Shown here one piece after another: positions 45,731-55,138 of a stretch of DNA of 64,000 nt. The number at the start of each line of letters is the position of its first letter. Position 1 is the stretch's first letter. The translations under genes and the position numbers were made by a program. The notes beneath the pieces were generated by a model. The model was not told the origin of the DNA. It worked only from the letters and a program-made list of their open reading frames with translations, and did no database searches. Source of the stretch: Synechococcus sp. AG-670-B23 (lineage in GTDB: Bacteria > Cyanobacteriota > Cyanobacteriia > PCC-6307 > Cyanobiaceae); assembly GCA_003209165.1 (NCBI GenBank), contig QCSL01000003.1, positions 19,032-83,031 on the forward strand, in the 5' to 3' direction.

Positions 45731-46429
45731 GTGCCGGTTGTTATCGGCAAGCTAGATACGCCGCACGATTCGGCCCACCCCCAGCGTGCATTTCTTTTCG
45801 AGCCGTGTGATCCGGTTCGATTCGATTCTGCCTGGTCAGCGCAACAGCGCTGGCAGAGCAAACTGCTGGCTGATCCGTCGGCTCCGGAGGCGGTCTGGAT
45901 CCTTCAGCACCAGACCTGCTACACCCTCGGCCGCGGTGCGAGCGAGGAGCACCTGCATTTCGACCCCGCCGATCCACCTGCACCCCTGCACCGGATTGAT
46001 CGCGGCGGGGACGTGACCCATCACCTGCCAGGCCAACTTGTGGCCTACCCCGTGTTGGACCTTCGGCGGCGCACTCCTGATTTGCACTGGTATCTGCGCC
46101 AGTTGGAACAAGTTGTGCTCGATGTTCTGTCCGAGTTGGGTTTGGAGGGTCAGCGTCTGCCGGGATTGACCGGCCTCTGGTTGGACAACCGCAAGGTCGC
46201 CGCCATTGGTGTGGGCTGCCGCCGCTGGATCACTCAGCACGGTCTGGCTCTGAACGTTGACTGCTCGATGCAGGGGTTTGAGCAGGTCACCCCTTGTGGT
46301 CTTGCTGGTCGTTCGGTTGGGCGGCTGGCGGACTGGTTGCCAGGGTTGACGGCCGCAGAAGTGCAGCCGCTGCTGCGGCAGGCCCTGGCCCATCGTTTTG
46401 GTCTGGTGTGGGAGGACAAAGCGAGATAG
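45731..46429 (+). CDS. lipB: octanoyltransferase LipB
   Basis: A 232-residue protein from GTG 45731. '[20 protein letters not shown]', '[23 protein letters not shown]', '[22 protein letters not shown]' and 'TPCGLAGR' with the catalytic Cys are LipB motifs. It moves octanoyl from ACP to lipoyl domains. Its natural client PdhC lies 2.5 kb downstream on the same strand. It overlaps no gene; aas follows after 28 bases. Confidence 0.94.
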   Translation: MPVVIGKLDTPHDSAHPQRAFLFEPCDPVRFDSAWSAQQRWQSKLLADPSAPEAVWILQHQTCYTLGRGASEEHLHFDPADPPAPLHRIDRGGDVTHHLPGQLVAYPVLDLRRRTPDLHWYLRQLEQVVLDVLSELGLEGQRLPGLTGLWLDNRKVAAIGVGCRRWITQHGLALNVDCSMQGFEQVTPCGLAGRSVGRLADWLPGLTAAEVQPLLRQALAHRFGLVWEDKAR

Positions 46430-46457
46430 ACCTGAGCTGTTTGAACACCTGCCTCGG

Positions 46458-48371
46458 ATGACGGCCAGCTGGAGCCCGACAGCCCGCGAAAACGACGCTC
46501 TTCAGCGTCATGCCTATGTTCAGAATTTGCTGAGGGTTGATGCGGTGTGGCCTTGGCTAGCCGACCGCCACGGGGCGATTGCCGCGCTGGATGCGCCCCA
46601 TGCGGCTCATCCCGAACGCTTCAATTTCGGTGAACTGGCTGAGCGCATCGCCACCGCTGCAGCTGCCTTTCGGCGCAATGGCGTGAACGAAGGCGATGTG
46701 GTGGCTCTTTTTGCCGAGAACAGCCCCCGCTGGCTTGTGGCAGATCAGGGTCTGATGCGTGCCGGTGCCGCAGATGCAGTGCGCGGCGCTTCAGCTCCTG
46801 TGGAGGAGCTCCGCTACATCCTCATGGATTGCCGGGCAACGGCCCTGGTGGTGCAGAACGCTGAGGTGTGGCGGCGTGTAGCCCTTGCCCCAGACCAAAG
46901 GGCGAAGCTGCGCTTTGTGCTTCAGCTGGAGGGTGAGCCTGCCGAGGGCGCCATCGGTTGGGAGACATTTCTGGCGTCAGGGGCAGGCCTCGATCCCGTC
47001 CGCCCCGCCAGGGGGCGAGACGCCGTGGCCACCGTTTTGTACACCTCGGGCACGACTGGGCAGCCCAAAGGGGTCCCGTTGACCCACGCCAACCTGCTGC
47101 ATCAGATGAGCTCGCTGGCCTGTGTTGCTTATCCCGAGCCCGGTGCTCCGGTGCTGAGTGTGCTGCCCATCTGGCATGCCTACGAGCGCAGTGCCAGCTA
47201 CTACTTTTTGTCTTGTGGCTGCACTCAGACCTACACAACCATTAAGCAACTGAAGAAGGATCTGCCGCTGGTCAAGCCGATTGCCATGGCCACCGTGCCG
47301 CGGCTGTGGGAGGCGGTTCAGGCAGGATTTGAGGATGTGCTCAAAACCTTCCCCCCGTCCAGGCAGCGCCTTCTGCGGGCGGCTTTGGCCAACAGTGCTG
47401 CCCAACGCAAAGACGTGCGAAAGGCGCGCAACCTTCTGCTGGATCCGGTGTCAGCCCCCGGCCGGCTGCGTGCCTTCGGCTCTGCTGCGCTGCGCTGGCC
47501 CCTGCATGCCCTGGCGTCGACCTTGATTTGGCCAAAGCTGCGGCGCCAGCTCAGCGGTGGTCAGCTCGCATATCCCATCAGCGGTGGAGGTGCCATCGCG
47601 CCTCACATCGATGCCTTCTTTGAAGCCGTGGGGATTGAATTGCTGGTGGGCTACGGCCTCACGGAAACCAGCCCTGTGGTGAGCTGCCGGAGGCCCTGGC
47701 GCAACATTCGCGGCAGTTCCGGGCTGCCCATGCCCCAGACCGAATTCCGGATCGTCGATTCCGACAACGGCCAGCCCTTGGGCTTCCGGCAACGGGGGCG
47801 GGTGATGGTGCGGGGCCCCCAGGTGATGGCGGGGTACCTCGGCAAACCCGAGGCCAGCGCCACGGTTCTCGATGCCGCGGGGTGGTTTGACACCGGCGAT
47901 CTCGGCATGCTCCTGCCGGATGGCTCCGTGGCCCTCACCGGCCGGGCCAAAGACACGATTGTGTTGAGCAGTGGTGAGAACATCGAGCCCGGCCCCCTGG
48001 AAGAAGCCCTTGTGGCTAGCCCATTGATCGAGCAGGTGATGCTGGTGGGTCAGGACGAACGCCAGCTCGGTGGCTTGATCGTGCCTCGTGCGGAGGCGAT
48101 CGTGGCCTGGGCGGCTGAAGCCTCCTTGAGCGTGGCTCAAGATCTGGGCGGTCAACCTGGAGAGCCGGCCTTACTCCTCTTGCTGATGCGCGAATGCAAC
48201 CGATTGCTCAAGCAGAGGCCTGGTTCCCGTGGTGATGAGCGGCTGGCCGGAGTGGTGCTGGTGGATCCCTTCAGTATTGAGAACGGACTCCTGACCCAGA
48301 CCCTGAAGCAGCGCCGCGATCGCATTACCAGCCGCGATCAGCACTTGATCGATGCCCTTTACGGGCGTTGA
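46458..48371 (+). CDS. aas: acyl-ACP synthetase / long-chain fatty acid ligase
   Basis: A 637-residue adenylate-forming enzyme. 'TVLYTSGTTGQPKGVPLTH' is the AMP-binding P-loop, 'LVGYGLTETSPVV' motif A5, 'GWFDTGDLGML' motif A7, and 'RAKDTIVLSSGENIEPGPLEE' motif A8/A10. In cyanobacteria this protein recycles free fatty acids as acyl-ACP. ATG 46458 is chosen; the ORF-track start lies inside lipB. Membrane association through a central helical insert (about residues 290-360) is likely. Confidence 0.9.
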   Translation: MTASWSPTARENDALQRHAYVQNLLRVDAVWPWLADRHGAIAALDAPHAAHPERFNFGELAERIATAAAAFRRNGVNEGDVVALFAENSPRWLVADQGLMRAGAADAVRGASAPVEELRYILMDCRATALVVQNAEVWRRVALAPDQRAKLRFVLQLEGEPAEGAIGWETFLASGAGLDPVRPARGRDAVATVLYTSGTTGQPKGVPLTHANLLHQMSSLACVAYPEPGAPVLSVLPIWHAYERSASYYFLSCGCTQTYTTIKQLKKDLPLVKPIAMATVPRLWEAVQAGFEDVLKTFPPSRQRLLRAALANSAAQRKDVRKARNLLLDPVSAPGRLRAFGSAALRWPLHALASTLIWPKLRRQLSGGQLAYPISGGGAIAPHIDAFFEAVGIELLVGYGLTETSPVVSCRRPWRNIRGSSGLPMPQTEFRIVDSDNGQPLGFRQRGRVMVRGPQVMAGYLGKPEASATVLDAAGWFDTGDLGMLLPDGSVALTGRAKDTIVLSSGENIEPGPLEEALVASPLIEQVMLVGQDERQLGGLIVPRAEAIVAWAAEASLSVAQDLGGQPGEPALLLLLMRECNRLLKQRPGSRGDERLAGVVLVDPFSIENGLLTQTLKQRRDRITSRDQHLIDALYGR

Positions 48372-48463
48372 ACTCGGCTGAAGAGGCTTGGGGGGCGGTC
48401 GGTTTACCGGTGATTGACCCCATGCGGAAGGGCTGACACGCTTTGGCCGTCTCTCAAGAATCC

Positions 48464-48907
48464 ATGTCTGACGGCACCTCCTTGACGATCAAGCGTCCGA
48501 TCACCGTCCGCGCCGTGGTGACGCCCACCTGGAAAGAGGAGGCAGAGCGAGAGCTCAGCAATGGCATCGCCACTGCTGACCAACAGCTGGCCCAGCTGGA
48601 GCAGGAATGTCAGGACGTGGTGGATCAGGTGCGTCGTCAGAGTGCCAATCCCCTCGATCCCCGGGTGCAGGATCAGGTGGCGCAGATCCAACAGCAAGTG
48701 GCGGCCAAACGTGCCGAGCTGGAGGAGCAGAAGCGCAATCTGCTTCAGCAGCAGGCCCAGGTGCGTGACCTGGAGATGGATCAGATCGTTGAGCAGGGAC
48801 AACTGGAGAGCACTTGTGAGCTGAAGGTCGGCGACAACCTGGTGCAGAAGATGCAAGTGGCCATCGTTGTGAAGGACGGCGTTGTTCAGTCGATTGAGGA
48901 AGCCTGA
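48464..48907 (+). CDS. YlqD-family coiled-coil protein
   Basis: A 147-residue protein. 'SLTIKRPITVRAVVTPTWKEEAERELS' and the C-terminal 'ELKVGDNLVQKMQVAIVVKDGVV' frame a long coiled coil with Gln/Glu-rich heptads (about residues 35-110). This is the YlqD domain pattern. Function is unknown. It lies 56 bases upstream of pdhC. ATG 48464 is preferred over the ORF-track start. Confidence 0.8.
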   Translation: MSDGTSLTIKRPITVRAVVTPTWKEEAERELSNGIATADQQLAQLEQECQDVVDQVRRQSANPLDPRVQDQVAQIQQQVAAKRAELEEQKRNLLQQQAQVRDLEMDQIVEQGQLESTCELKVGDNLVQKMQVAIVVKDGVVQSIEEA

Positions 48908-48963
48908 TCGGCTTGCTTCTGCTGACTCGTAAACTCCCCTGATCTGCCCTCCCGGAGACGGTT

Positions 48964-50295
48964 TTGGCGACCACAGACATCTTCATGCCTGCCCTCAGCT
49001 CGACCATGACGGAGGGGAAGATCGTCGAGTGGCTGAAACAGCCCGGCGACAAGGTGGCACGAGGGGAGTCAGTCCTAGTCGTTGAGTCCGACAAAGCGGA
49101 CATGGACGTTGAGTCGTTCCAGGACGGCTACCTCGCCGCGGTCTTGATGCCTGCCGGCAGCACGGCACCGGTGGGCGAAACCATTGGCCTGATTGTAGAA
49201 ACCGAAGCTGAGATCGGCGATGCGCAGGCCAAGGCCCCAAGCGCTCCCGCTGCCGCGCCCGCCCCTGCACCAGTACCGGCTCCTGCTTCTACGCCACCAG
49301 CTACGGTCCAGGCCACTCCTGCGCCGGCTCCGGCTCCTGTAGCGGCTGCTGCACCTTCGGCACCGGTAGTGAACGACGGCCGCATCGTGGCGAGCCCTCG
49401 GGCCAAAAAACTGGCTTCTCAGATGGGAGTGGACCTGGCCACGGTGCGCGGCAGCGGCCCCCATGGCCGTATTCAGGCGGAAGACGTTGAGCAATCCCTC
49501 GGGCAACCCATTTCTGTGCCCCGCGTGGCGGAAGGAACAGCCCCCGCAGCTTCCGCGAACGGCGCTGCAGCTGCTGTTGTAGCTGCCCCAGCTGCTCCGG
49601 CAGGCAACAGCTTCGGTCGGCCGGGTGAGACCGTGGCCTTCAACACCCTCCAGGGTGCGGTGAACAAAAACATGGAGGCGAGCCTGGTGGTTCCCTGCTT
49701 CCGTGTCGGCTACACCATCACCACTGACAAGCTGGATTCCTTCTACAAACAGGTGAAGCCGAAGGGCGTCACGATGACGGCGCTGCTGGCCAAGGCGGTG
49801 GCCATTACTCTGGCGCGTCACCCCCAGGTGAATGCCGCCACCACAGCATCTGGCATGGCCTACCCCGCCGACGTGAACGTGGCTGTCGCTGTGGCGATGG
49901 AAGACGGTGGCTTGATCACACCGGTGCTGCGCAATGCCGATCGCACCGACCTCTATGAGATGTCGCGTCAGTGGGGTGATTTGGTCAAGCGGTCCCGCAG
50001 CAAGCAGCTGCTGCCGGAGGAATATTCCACGGGCACCTTCACTCTCTCCAACCTCGGCATGTTCGGGGTTGACCGCTTCGACGCCATCCTTCCGCCAGGC
50101 ACTGGGGCCATCCTTGCCGTCGCGGCATCACGCTCCACGGTGGTGGCGGGCAAAGATGGGTCCATCGCCGTAAAGCGCCAGATGCAGGTGAACCTGACGG
50201 CGGATCACCGGGTGATTTACGGAGCCGACGGCGCTGCTTTCCTGAAAGATCTCGCCGAGCTGATCGAGAACCGTCCGGAAGGCCTGGCGCTCTGA
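48964..50295 (+). CDS. pdhC: pyruvate dehydrogenase E2, dihydrolipoamide acetyltransferase
   Basis: A 443-residue protein with the E2 layout. The lipoyl domain (1-80) has the lipoylated Lys in '[10 protein letters not shown]'; an Ala/Pro-rich linker spans about 85-140; the E3-binding domain reads '[28 protein letters not shown]'; a second Ala linker leads to the catalytic domain with '[14 protein letters not shown]', which holds the active-site His. It transfers acetyl to CoA. The start is TTG 48964. E1 and E3 genes are elsewhere. queA follows 13 bases later. Confidence 0.94.
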   Translation: MATTDIFMPALSSTMTEGKIVEWLKQPGDKVARGESVLVVESDKADMDVESFQDGYLAAVLMPAGSTAPVGETIGLIVETEAEIGDAQAKAPSAPAAAPAPAPVPAPASTPPATVQATPAPAPAPVAAAAPSAPVVNDGRIVASPRAKKLASQMGVDLATVRGSGPHGRIQAEDVEQSLGQPISVPRVAEGTAPAASANGAAAAVVAAPAAPAGNSFGRPGETVAFNTLQGAVNKNMEASLVVPCFRVGYTITTDKLDSFYKQVKPKGVTMTALLAKAVAITLARHPQVNAATTASGMAYPADVNVAVAVAMEDGGLITPVLRNADRTDLYEMSRQWGDLVKRSRSKQLLPEEYSTGTFTLSNLGMFGVDRFDAILPPGTGAILAVAASRSTVVAGKDGSIAVKRQMQVNLTADHRVIYGADGAAFLKDLAELIENRPEGLAL

Positions 50296-50308
50296 TCCGT
50301 CGCCGAGC

Positions 50309-51406
50309 GTGCCTGATCCAAGGGACCATCAACTCAGCAGCTACGACTACCCGCTGCCGCCCGAGCGCATCGCCCAGGCACCGGTCGAGCCCCGACACAG
50401 CGCTCGGTTGTTGATGGTTCCCCCCCAGGGGAAGCCACCAATGAAAGCGGTTCATGGCCAGGTGTGGGATCTGCTCGAGCAGCTGCAGCCCGGTGATCTG
50501 CTGGTGGTGAACGACACCCGGGTGCTGAAGGCACGCCTGGCGGTGCGCCGTTTCGGGGGCGGGCTGTCTGAGTTGCTGGTGCTGGAGCCGCGGGGGGAGG
50601 GCCGCTGGCTGTGTCTCGCCCGTCCTGCCAAGCGCATGCGACCGGACGACAACCTGACTATTGATGGCACCTCGATCAGCCTGAAGGTGCTCGCGGAAGA
50701 CCCCGCCAGTGGTGGACGGGTGGTGCAGTTCCCACGTGATTGCAGGGATGCCGAAACCATTGAGGGCTTACTCAATGATGTTGGCGAGGTGCCTTTACCG
50801 CCTTACATCGAACGTCACGATCCCAGCGACAGCCAGCGTTATCAGACCCGCTATGCCAATCGCCCTGGTGCAGTGGCTGCCCCGACGGCGGGGCTGCACT
50901 TCAGCGATGAACTGCTGGCGGCCTTGCAGCAAAAAGGGGTGGACCTTGCCCGGATCACCCTGCATGTGGGCCTCGGCACCTTTCGTCCCGTTGAAACGGA
51001 AGACCTCACCGCATTGGAGTTGCATAGTGAATGGGTCGATGTCAGCTCCGCTGTAGTAAGGGCGGTGCAGGGGTGTCGAGGCCGGGTGATTGCGGTGGGC
51101 ACCACTAGTGTTCGTGCCCTGGAGGGAGCCGCTCAAGCCCATGGCGGTGTTCTGATGCCCTACACGGGGCCGGTGGATCTGGTGATTCAGCCGGGCTATC
51201 GCTTTGCGGTGGTGGAGGGCCTGCTCACAAACTTTCACCTGCCCAAAAGTTCTCTGTTGCTGTTGGTAAGTGCTTTGATCGGGAGAGAGAAACTGCTGGC
51301 GTTGTATCGCGAGGCAATCGAACGGCACTATCGCTTTTTTTCTTATGGCGATGCCATGTGGATCGCCCCTGAGGTTGTTCTGCCAGAGGTTCAGCCGCGT
51401 CCATAA
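50309..51406 (+). CDS. queA: S-adenosylmethionine:tRNA ribosyltransferase-isomerase QueA
   Basis: A 365-residue protein from GTG 50309. '[24 protein letters not shown]', '[16 protein letters not shown]', '[26 protein letters not shown]' and '[17 protein letters not shown]' are QueA motifs. It adds the cyclopentenediol precursor from SAM to preQ1 in tRNA during queuosine synthesis. The 3' end overlaps the convergent carbonic anhydrase gene by 16 bases. Confidence 0.95.
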   Translation: MPDPRDHQLSSYDYPLPPERIAQAPVEPRHSARLLMVPPQGKPPMKAVHGQVWDLLEQLQPGDLLVVNDTRVLKARLAVRRFGGGLSELLVLEPRGEGRWLCLARPAKRMRPDDNLTIDGTSISLKVLAEDPASGGRVVQFPRDCRDAETIEGLLNDVGEVPLPPYIERHDPSDSQRYQTRYANRPGAVAAPTAGLHFSDELLAALQQKGVDLARITLHVGLGTFRPVETEDLTALELHSEWVDVSSAVVRAVQGCRGRVIAVGTTSVRALEGAAQAHGGVLMPYTGPVDLVIQPGYRFAVVEGLLTNFHLPKSSLLLLVSALIGREKLLALYREAIERHYRFFSYGDAMWIAPEVVLPEVQPRP

Positions 51407-52038
51407 AGCGGAGGCAACCAGGAGATGGCAAGAGGATCGATATGAAGAAAGGCTGGTTGAACCATCAACCTTTTGTTCTGGACAGCATCCAGGATCGGGG
51501 CACTGGTGTTCATCAACGAGGTTGCGGTGATGCTGGCGTGGCGCAAACAGGCATCGTTGTAGCTGCTGAGGTCATCGGTGCTAATGCCATGATTGGTTAG
51601 GCCTGTCTTTATGTCAGTAACAAGTTCGGTAAGCGATGCCGAGAAGCTTTTCTCCTTGAGATAAGCCGCCTTGACAGCCCCACAGCCTTGATGGCTCATA
51701 ACGACCAGGACACGAACATTGAGGTCAAGCACGGCGTACTCGATGGAACCGGCTGACCCGAACGTATTGGTGTTACCGGCGTTTCGGATCACAAAAAGAT
51801 CCCCAAAGCCGGCATCGAAGATCACCTCAACGGGAACCCGTGAGTCAGAGCAGGCCAGGAGTGCAACTTGAGGATGTTGACCGCCTGCCAGCTGATGTCG
51901 CCTTGCTTCTGAGGCATGCGGGTGGGCGGATTGACCTTCGAGAAACCGTTGGAACCCGGCCTTGAGCTCCTCGACGATTGCGCTCGGATTATTCAGACCC
52001 CGTCCCGAATCGACGTAGGAGTCTTCTTTTGCATCCAT
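51391..52038 (-). CDS. beta-class carbonic anhydrase
   Basis: A 215-residue enzyme. '[31 protein letters not shown]' (in part 'ACSDSRVP') holds the first Zn-binding Cys and the Asp-Arg dyad; '[14 protein letters not shown]' holds the His and second Cys. It interconverts CO2 and bicarbonate. It is not the carboxysomal CsoSCA, and no carboxysome genes are near. ATG 52038 ('MDAKEDSY') or 52050 may start it. It borders the AT-rich block and diverges from the antiporter. Confidence 0.92.
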   Translation of the reverse strand: MDAKEDSYVDSGRGLNNPSAIVEELKAGFQRFLEGQSAHPHASEARRHQLAGGQHPQVALLACSDSRVPVEVIFDAGFGDLFVIRNAGNTNTFGSAGSIEYAVLDLNVRVLVVMSHQGCGAVKAAYLKEKSFSASLTELVTDIKTGLTNHGISTDDLSSYNDACLRHASITATSLMNTSAPILDAVQNKRLMVQPAFLHIDPLAISWLPPLYGRG

Positions 52039-52087
52039 TTTTACAATCACTCAAATTGGTGAGTCAACCATGAGCCGAGGATCAGGC

Positions 52088-52106
52088 CATGATTTAAAAA
52101 ATCATG
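52088..52106. promoter_or_regulatory. perfect inverted repeat upstream of the antiporter
   Basis: 'catgattt' and 'aaatcatg' are exact inverted copies with a 3-base spacer. The site lies between the divergent carbonic anhydrase and antiporter starts and may be an operator. Confidence 0.4.
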
Positions 52107-52133
52107 AAATCCTCATAAATATAATGAGGATTT
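52107..52133. promoter_or_regulatory. second perfect inverted repeat upstream of the antiporter
   Basis: 'aaatcctcat' and 'atgaggattt' pair over 10 bp with a 7-base AT spacer, immediately after the first repeat. It ends 33 bases before the antiporter ATG, near a 'tatatt' -10-like sequence. No T-run, so an operator is more likely than a terminator. Confidence 0.45.
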
Positions 52134-52166
52134 CACCTTACACCATAGGGTCTATTTATATTCGCC

Positions 52167-53585
52167 ATGGCTATGGCCTTACAGTTAATCTTGGCTTCAC
52201 TCGATGCAGAGGGTGGTGAATCCCATCTATCAAGACCCGAGACTTCAGGGAGTTTGATTGAAGAGATAATATCTTTTCATTTCACTTTTGAATCTGCGCT
52301 TCTTTGCTTGTCTCTGCTGATCATTTTCAGCATTGTATTTGATAAGTTGGGAGCAAAGCTTGGAATGCCGGGTTCAATTTTGTTATTTTTTAGTGGGCTC
52401 TTCTTTCACGTATCTGGATACGATTTCGACGAGTTTCCACTTGAAGAACTTCATGTTATCGCCTTGAGTATTTTGCTTTTTTTTAGCGGTCTATCTTTTG
52501 AAAGCAGCTTGCTTCGGAAAAACAAGTTTCTTCCCAATTCGATTTACTTAGCTATTTTTGGAACCTTTATAAGCATGGTGTTTTGGTTCTTTTACTTCGG
52601 CCTTGGCTTCTCCTTTTTCCAGAGTAATTTTGGTTATCTGAAGGGTGTTCCCTCCAGCATTGTCTGGTTGGCGGCAGTGTCAGCTGTCTTTTCTTTGGCA
52701 GTTCAGGATTGGAATTCCTTTGTCTTTGTATCGAAAAAAATAGAAGACTTCAGATTTGTTATATCCAACATTTTTAAGGTTGAGACGGCGGTATCGGCTG
52801 CGATTTCTGTTGCAGTAGCTGAAATACTTTTCCTGATTTGGATTGCTTCGAATCCTGAGTATGCAAATATTGCAAATCTTAGCCTTTTGATCTCTATTTT
52901 TAGAGGCTTCTTTATCGGCTCGGTGAGTGGTTTGATACTCGGCATATTGTTGACTTATACCATTCGATTCTTTTTGACGTCAAAAGCTCAATTAATTCTT
53001 GCTGCCGTTTCGTTTGCTTTTATTGGTTACAGTGTTTCTGCCTTGGCCGTTGAGCAAGGAGGATACCTTTGTGTCCTAATTATGGGTATCACGACTTCTT
53101 TGTCCTACCGTAATTATTCAACTGAAGATGAAATTGAATTTCTTTCAGAACAGCTTGAATCTCTCAATATTGCTTGCGAAGCAATTCTGTTTTTCGCGAT
53201 TGGCTTAGGTTTGAGTCCTGTTCTCTTCTTTGCTCATTTGCCGGTTGCTTTCTATGCATGGATAGGAATTATTCTTATCAGACCTGTTACTGTTTCTTTA
53301 TTTTTTCGGAGCGATTCAGTCAGCATTGAAGAGAAAAAGCTTTTAGCCTCTTGGAGTCCAAAAGGTGCTATATCAATGGCTTTAATTGTAACGGCTCCTC
53401 TACTTTTAGAAGATACGTTTGGAATTAAAGTTTCTGAAATTCTTCCCGAAACCTCTACCACTTTTATGTCTGACGTTGTATGTGGAGCTGTGCTGATATC
53501 CCTAGCTTCCAAGGCTTTCGTAGTTCCACGACTTCATAAAAGTCTTTTTTCAAAACTTAAGTCATCCCAAATAGATGTACTTTGA
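52167..53585 (+). CDS. CPA-type cation:proton antiporter-like membrane protein
   Basis: A 472-residue protein with about 12 TM helices. 'IFSIVFDKLGAKLGMPGSILLFFSGLFF' is the first half of the antiporter fold, and 'SWSPKGAISMALIVTAPLLL' resembles the NhaP 'WRGLRGAVSLALAL' segment. At the position of the usual ESxLND motif it reads 'VETAVSAAIS', so the ND pair is not visible. It may exchange Na+ or K+ for H+, or it may have another role. It heads a plus-strand pair with the DUF1345 gene, 3 bases apart. Confidence 0.78.
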   Translation: MAMALQLILASLDAEGGESHLSRPETSGSLIEEIISFHFTFESALLCLSLLIIFSIVFDKLGAKLGMPGSILLFFSGLFFHVSGYDFDEFPLEELHVIALSILLFFSGLSFESSLLRKNKFLPNSIYLAIFGTFISMVFWFFYFGLGFSFFQSNFGYLKGVPSSIVWLAAVSAVFSLAVQDWNSFVFVSKKIEDFRFVISNIFKVETAVSAAISVAVAEILFLIWIASNPEYANIANLSLLISIFRGFFIGSVSGLILGILLTYTIRFFLTSKAQLILAAVSFAFIGYSVSALAVEQGGYLCVLIMGITTSLSYRNYSTEDEIEFLSEQLESLNIACEAILFFAIGLGLSPVLFFAHLPVAFYAWIGIILIRPVTVSLFFRSDSVSIEEKKLLASWSPKGAISMALIVTAPLLLEDTFGIKVSEILPETSTTFMSDVVCGAVLISLASKAFVVPRLHKSLFSKLKSSQIDVL

Positions 53586-53588
53586 CCC

Positions 53589-54251
53589 ATGCGATTACGT
53601 TATTTATCCGATAGCTATCGTCTTTCACGCTCCTTTCTAGTCGGAACTGTTTCAACTGTCGTATTCTTGCCACTTCTTTCCTTCAGGGAAACCCTAACGT
53701 TCGGAATAACCCTGGCTTTGGCTTGGGATTTGATTGTCTTTTTTCGTAGAACATGGCTACTTGGTAATGTCCATACCAGAGAAATTCTTTCTTGCTCTAA
53801 GGCCAGAGAGTCATTGGTCGCAGAGAGAACCATTGCATTTGTTTTTCTCAGTCTTGGATTGTTGAGCTTTTGCCTTACAGAGCTTCATTCGTCCCAGGGT
53901 GCCCTACCAAAACATTTCCATGTTTTTACTGCTTTTTTGGCTTTGTTCTTAATGTGGTTGGAGCTGCACAATGGATTTGCTCTTTATTATGCCAAAAGGT
54001 ATTACGAAATGAATCCTTATCCGCTAGCCACTGATGATACGCAACACGGATTCATTATCGAAGGTAAGGAGCCATCATTTAGTGATTTCTTGTACATAGC
54101 TTATTCGATTGGTTTGACATATTCGATGACTGATTGTGGTTTAGAAGATGCATCTGTACGTCGCATTGTCCTTATTCATTGTCTTTCGTCGTTCCTATTT
54201 GCATCGACAATCTTTTCAATTATTTTGTCTCTTGTTACACAGGTTACCTAA
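53589..54251 (+). CDS. DUF1345-like membrane protein
   Basis: A 220-residue protein with five predicted helices. 'RETLTFGITLALAWDLIVFF', 'WLELHNGFALYYAKRYYEMNP' and 'FSDFLYIAYSIGLTYSMTDCGLED' match DUF1345, a family of unknown function in which a segment like 'DFxYxAxTxGxxxxxSD' recurs. It starts 3 bases after the antiporter stop and probably forms a complex or at least an operon with it. Confidence 0.72.
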   Translation: MRLRYLSDSYRLSRSFLVGTVSTVVFLPLLSFRETLTFGITLALAWDLIVFFRRTWLLGNVHTREILSCSKARESLVAERTIAFVFLSLGLLSFCLTELHSSQGALPKHFHVFTAFLALFLMWLELHNGFALYYAKRYYEMNPYPLATDDTQHGFIIEGKEPSFSDFLYIAYSIGLTYSMTDCGLEDASVRRIVLIHCLSSFLFASTIFSIILSLVTQVT

Positions 54252-54310
54252 AGGCGTGTGGTTTGGCTCAGTCCGTTTCGTTATCTTGTGTTGAAATCCA
54301 CGTCAAAGGC

Positions 54311-54332
54311 AAGTCAAGGTGATGCTTGACTT
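54311..54332 (+). terminator. hairpin between the DUF1345 gene and the next operon
   Basis: 'aagtcaag' and 'cttgactt' pair over 8 bp with a 6-base loop. A T-run appears only about 14 bases later. It may end the antiporter transcript or act as an operator for the following genes. Confidence 0.4.
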
Positions 54333-54368
54333 CACAACAAACATATTTTTGCCTACCATTAAGGAGTA

Positions 54369-54692
54369 ATGATTTTTAGTGGCATGTTCGAATTAGAATA
54401 CCTGGTTGCATTCGCTTTGGGGGCTAGTTTGGTAGCCATCACACCCATTGCCGCATCTATGACAGGTCGTGAGAGCAAATTGACCAAAGCAATTTCAGGA
54501 GCAGGGCGAGGCATTACAAAGCAAGGTTTAAAAGTTGGGATCGTGGTCGGATCCAAGGCATCTGGTCTTTTGACAGGTGTGAAGTCTGGTTTGAGCGAAG
54601 TTGGTGAAAGCTTCGGAGATATCCTTGCAGAAGCTAAGGCTGATCTGGCTGAGACCAAATCATCGAAAGCTTCCGGAACTACCAAGGCTTGA
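54369..54692 (+). CDS. small membrane protein, paralogue of the one at 56235
   Basis: A 107-residue protein: 'MFELEYLVAFALGASLVAITPIAASM' is a membrane helix, then an amphipathic Gly/Lys-rich middle ('GRGITKQGLKVGIVVGSKA') and an acidic tail. It shares 'MFELE', the Ala-rich helix and the 'KxGxKxGxVxxGxAxxx' pattern with the protein at 56235, so the two arose by duplication. ATG 54369 has 'aaggag' only 2 bases upstream; ATG 54384 aligns with the paralogue's start. The layout resembles small proteins found next to HMA2-type P-type ATPases. Function unknown. Confidence 0.7.
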   Translation: MIFSGMFELEYLVAFALGASLVAITPIAASMTGRESKLTKAISGAGRGITKQGLKVGIVVGSKASGLLTGVKSGLSEVGESFGDILAEAKADLAETKSSKASGTTKA

Positions 54693-55138
54693 AGGTTTCG
54701 ATTAAACACGCCACAAAAGCGCGAGTAAGATTCAAATTTCCGAGAACTCTGTCGCCTCAAGAATTTAATTTACTGCATGCGACAATACAGTATAGATATT
54801 CAGGTCTGGAAATATTTCCATCATCGTGTCGATCAGGATGTGTTGTTCGTAGAGCAACCGACAAACAAATTGATTCCGAAGTACTCTTAGATGAGTTAGA
54901 CGGCTTTTTTCAAGAATGTTTTCCTTTCGGTCCCGCACTGCCACCTACCCGTTTTGAATCTTTTCGTCTGCAGGCTGTAAACGTCAGTATTCAAGGATCA
55001 CTTATTTTGGCAGTATTAGGTTGGATTTTGCCGATCCTTCCTGGCACTCCTTTTTTCCTTGTTGCATGGTGGTTGGGGTGGAGACCATCCTCGGATTCCT
55101 CTAAAAATGTTAATGTTAACCAGCACGATTTTATTTGA
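54689..55138 (+). CDS. HMA2-like N-terminus with a PGPGW/DUF454-like membrane tail
   Basis: A 149-residue protein starting at TTG 54689, which overlaps the upstream stop (TTGA). Residues 1-75 ('ATKARVRFKFPRTLSPQEF', 'YSGLEIFPSSCRSGCVV') look like a ferredoxin-fold HMA2 module without the metal-binding CxxC. The C-terminal part, 'LILAVLGWILPILPGTPFFLVAWWLGW', is a hydrophobic hairpin like PGPGW or DUF454 proteins. The protein at 59137 has the same two-part design. The 3' 148 bases overlap the antisense ArsA-like gene. Confidence 0.7.
   Translation: MKVSIKHATKARVRFKFPRTLSPQEFNLLHATIQYRYSGLEIFPSSCRSGCVVRRATDKQIDSEVLLDELDGFFQECFPFGPALPPTRFESFRLQAVNVSIQGSLILAVLGWILPILPGTPFFLVAWWLGWRPSSDSSKNVNVNQHDFI

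Noticed and set aside
49230-49370. Repetitive GC-rich stretch in pdhC as a possible repeat element
   Set aside because: It encodes the normal Ala/Pro-rich interdomain linker of an E2 protein.
49075-49821. 248-aa minus-strand ORF opposite pdhC
   Set aside because: It arises from the Ala/Pro linker repeats of pdhC read in antisense and is Arg/Ser/Cys-rich.
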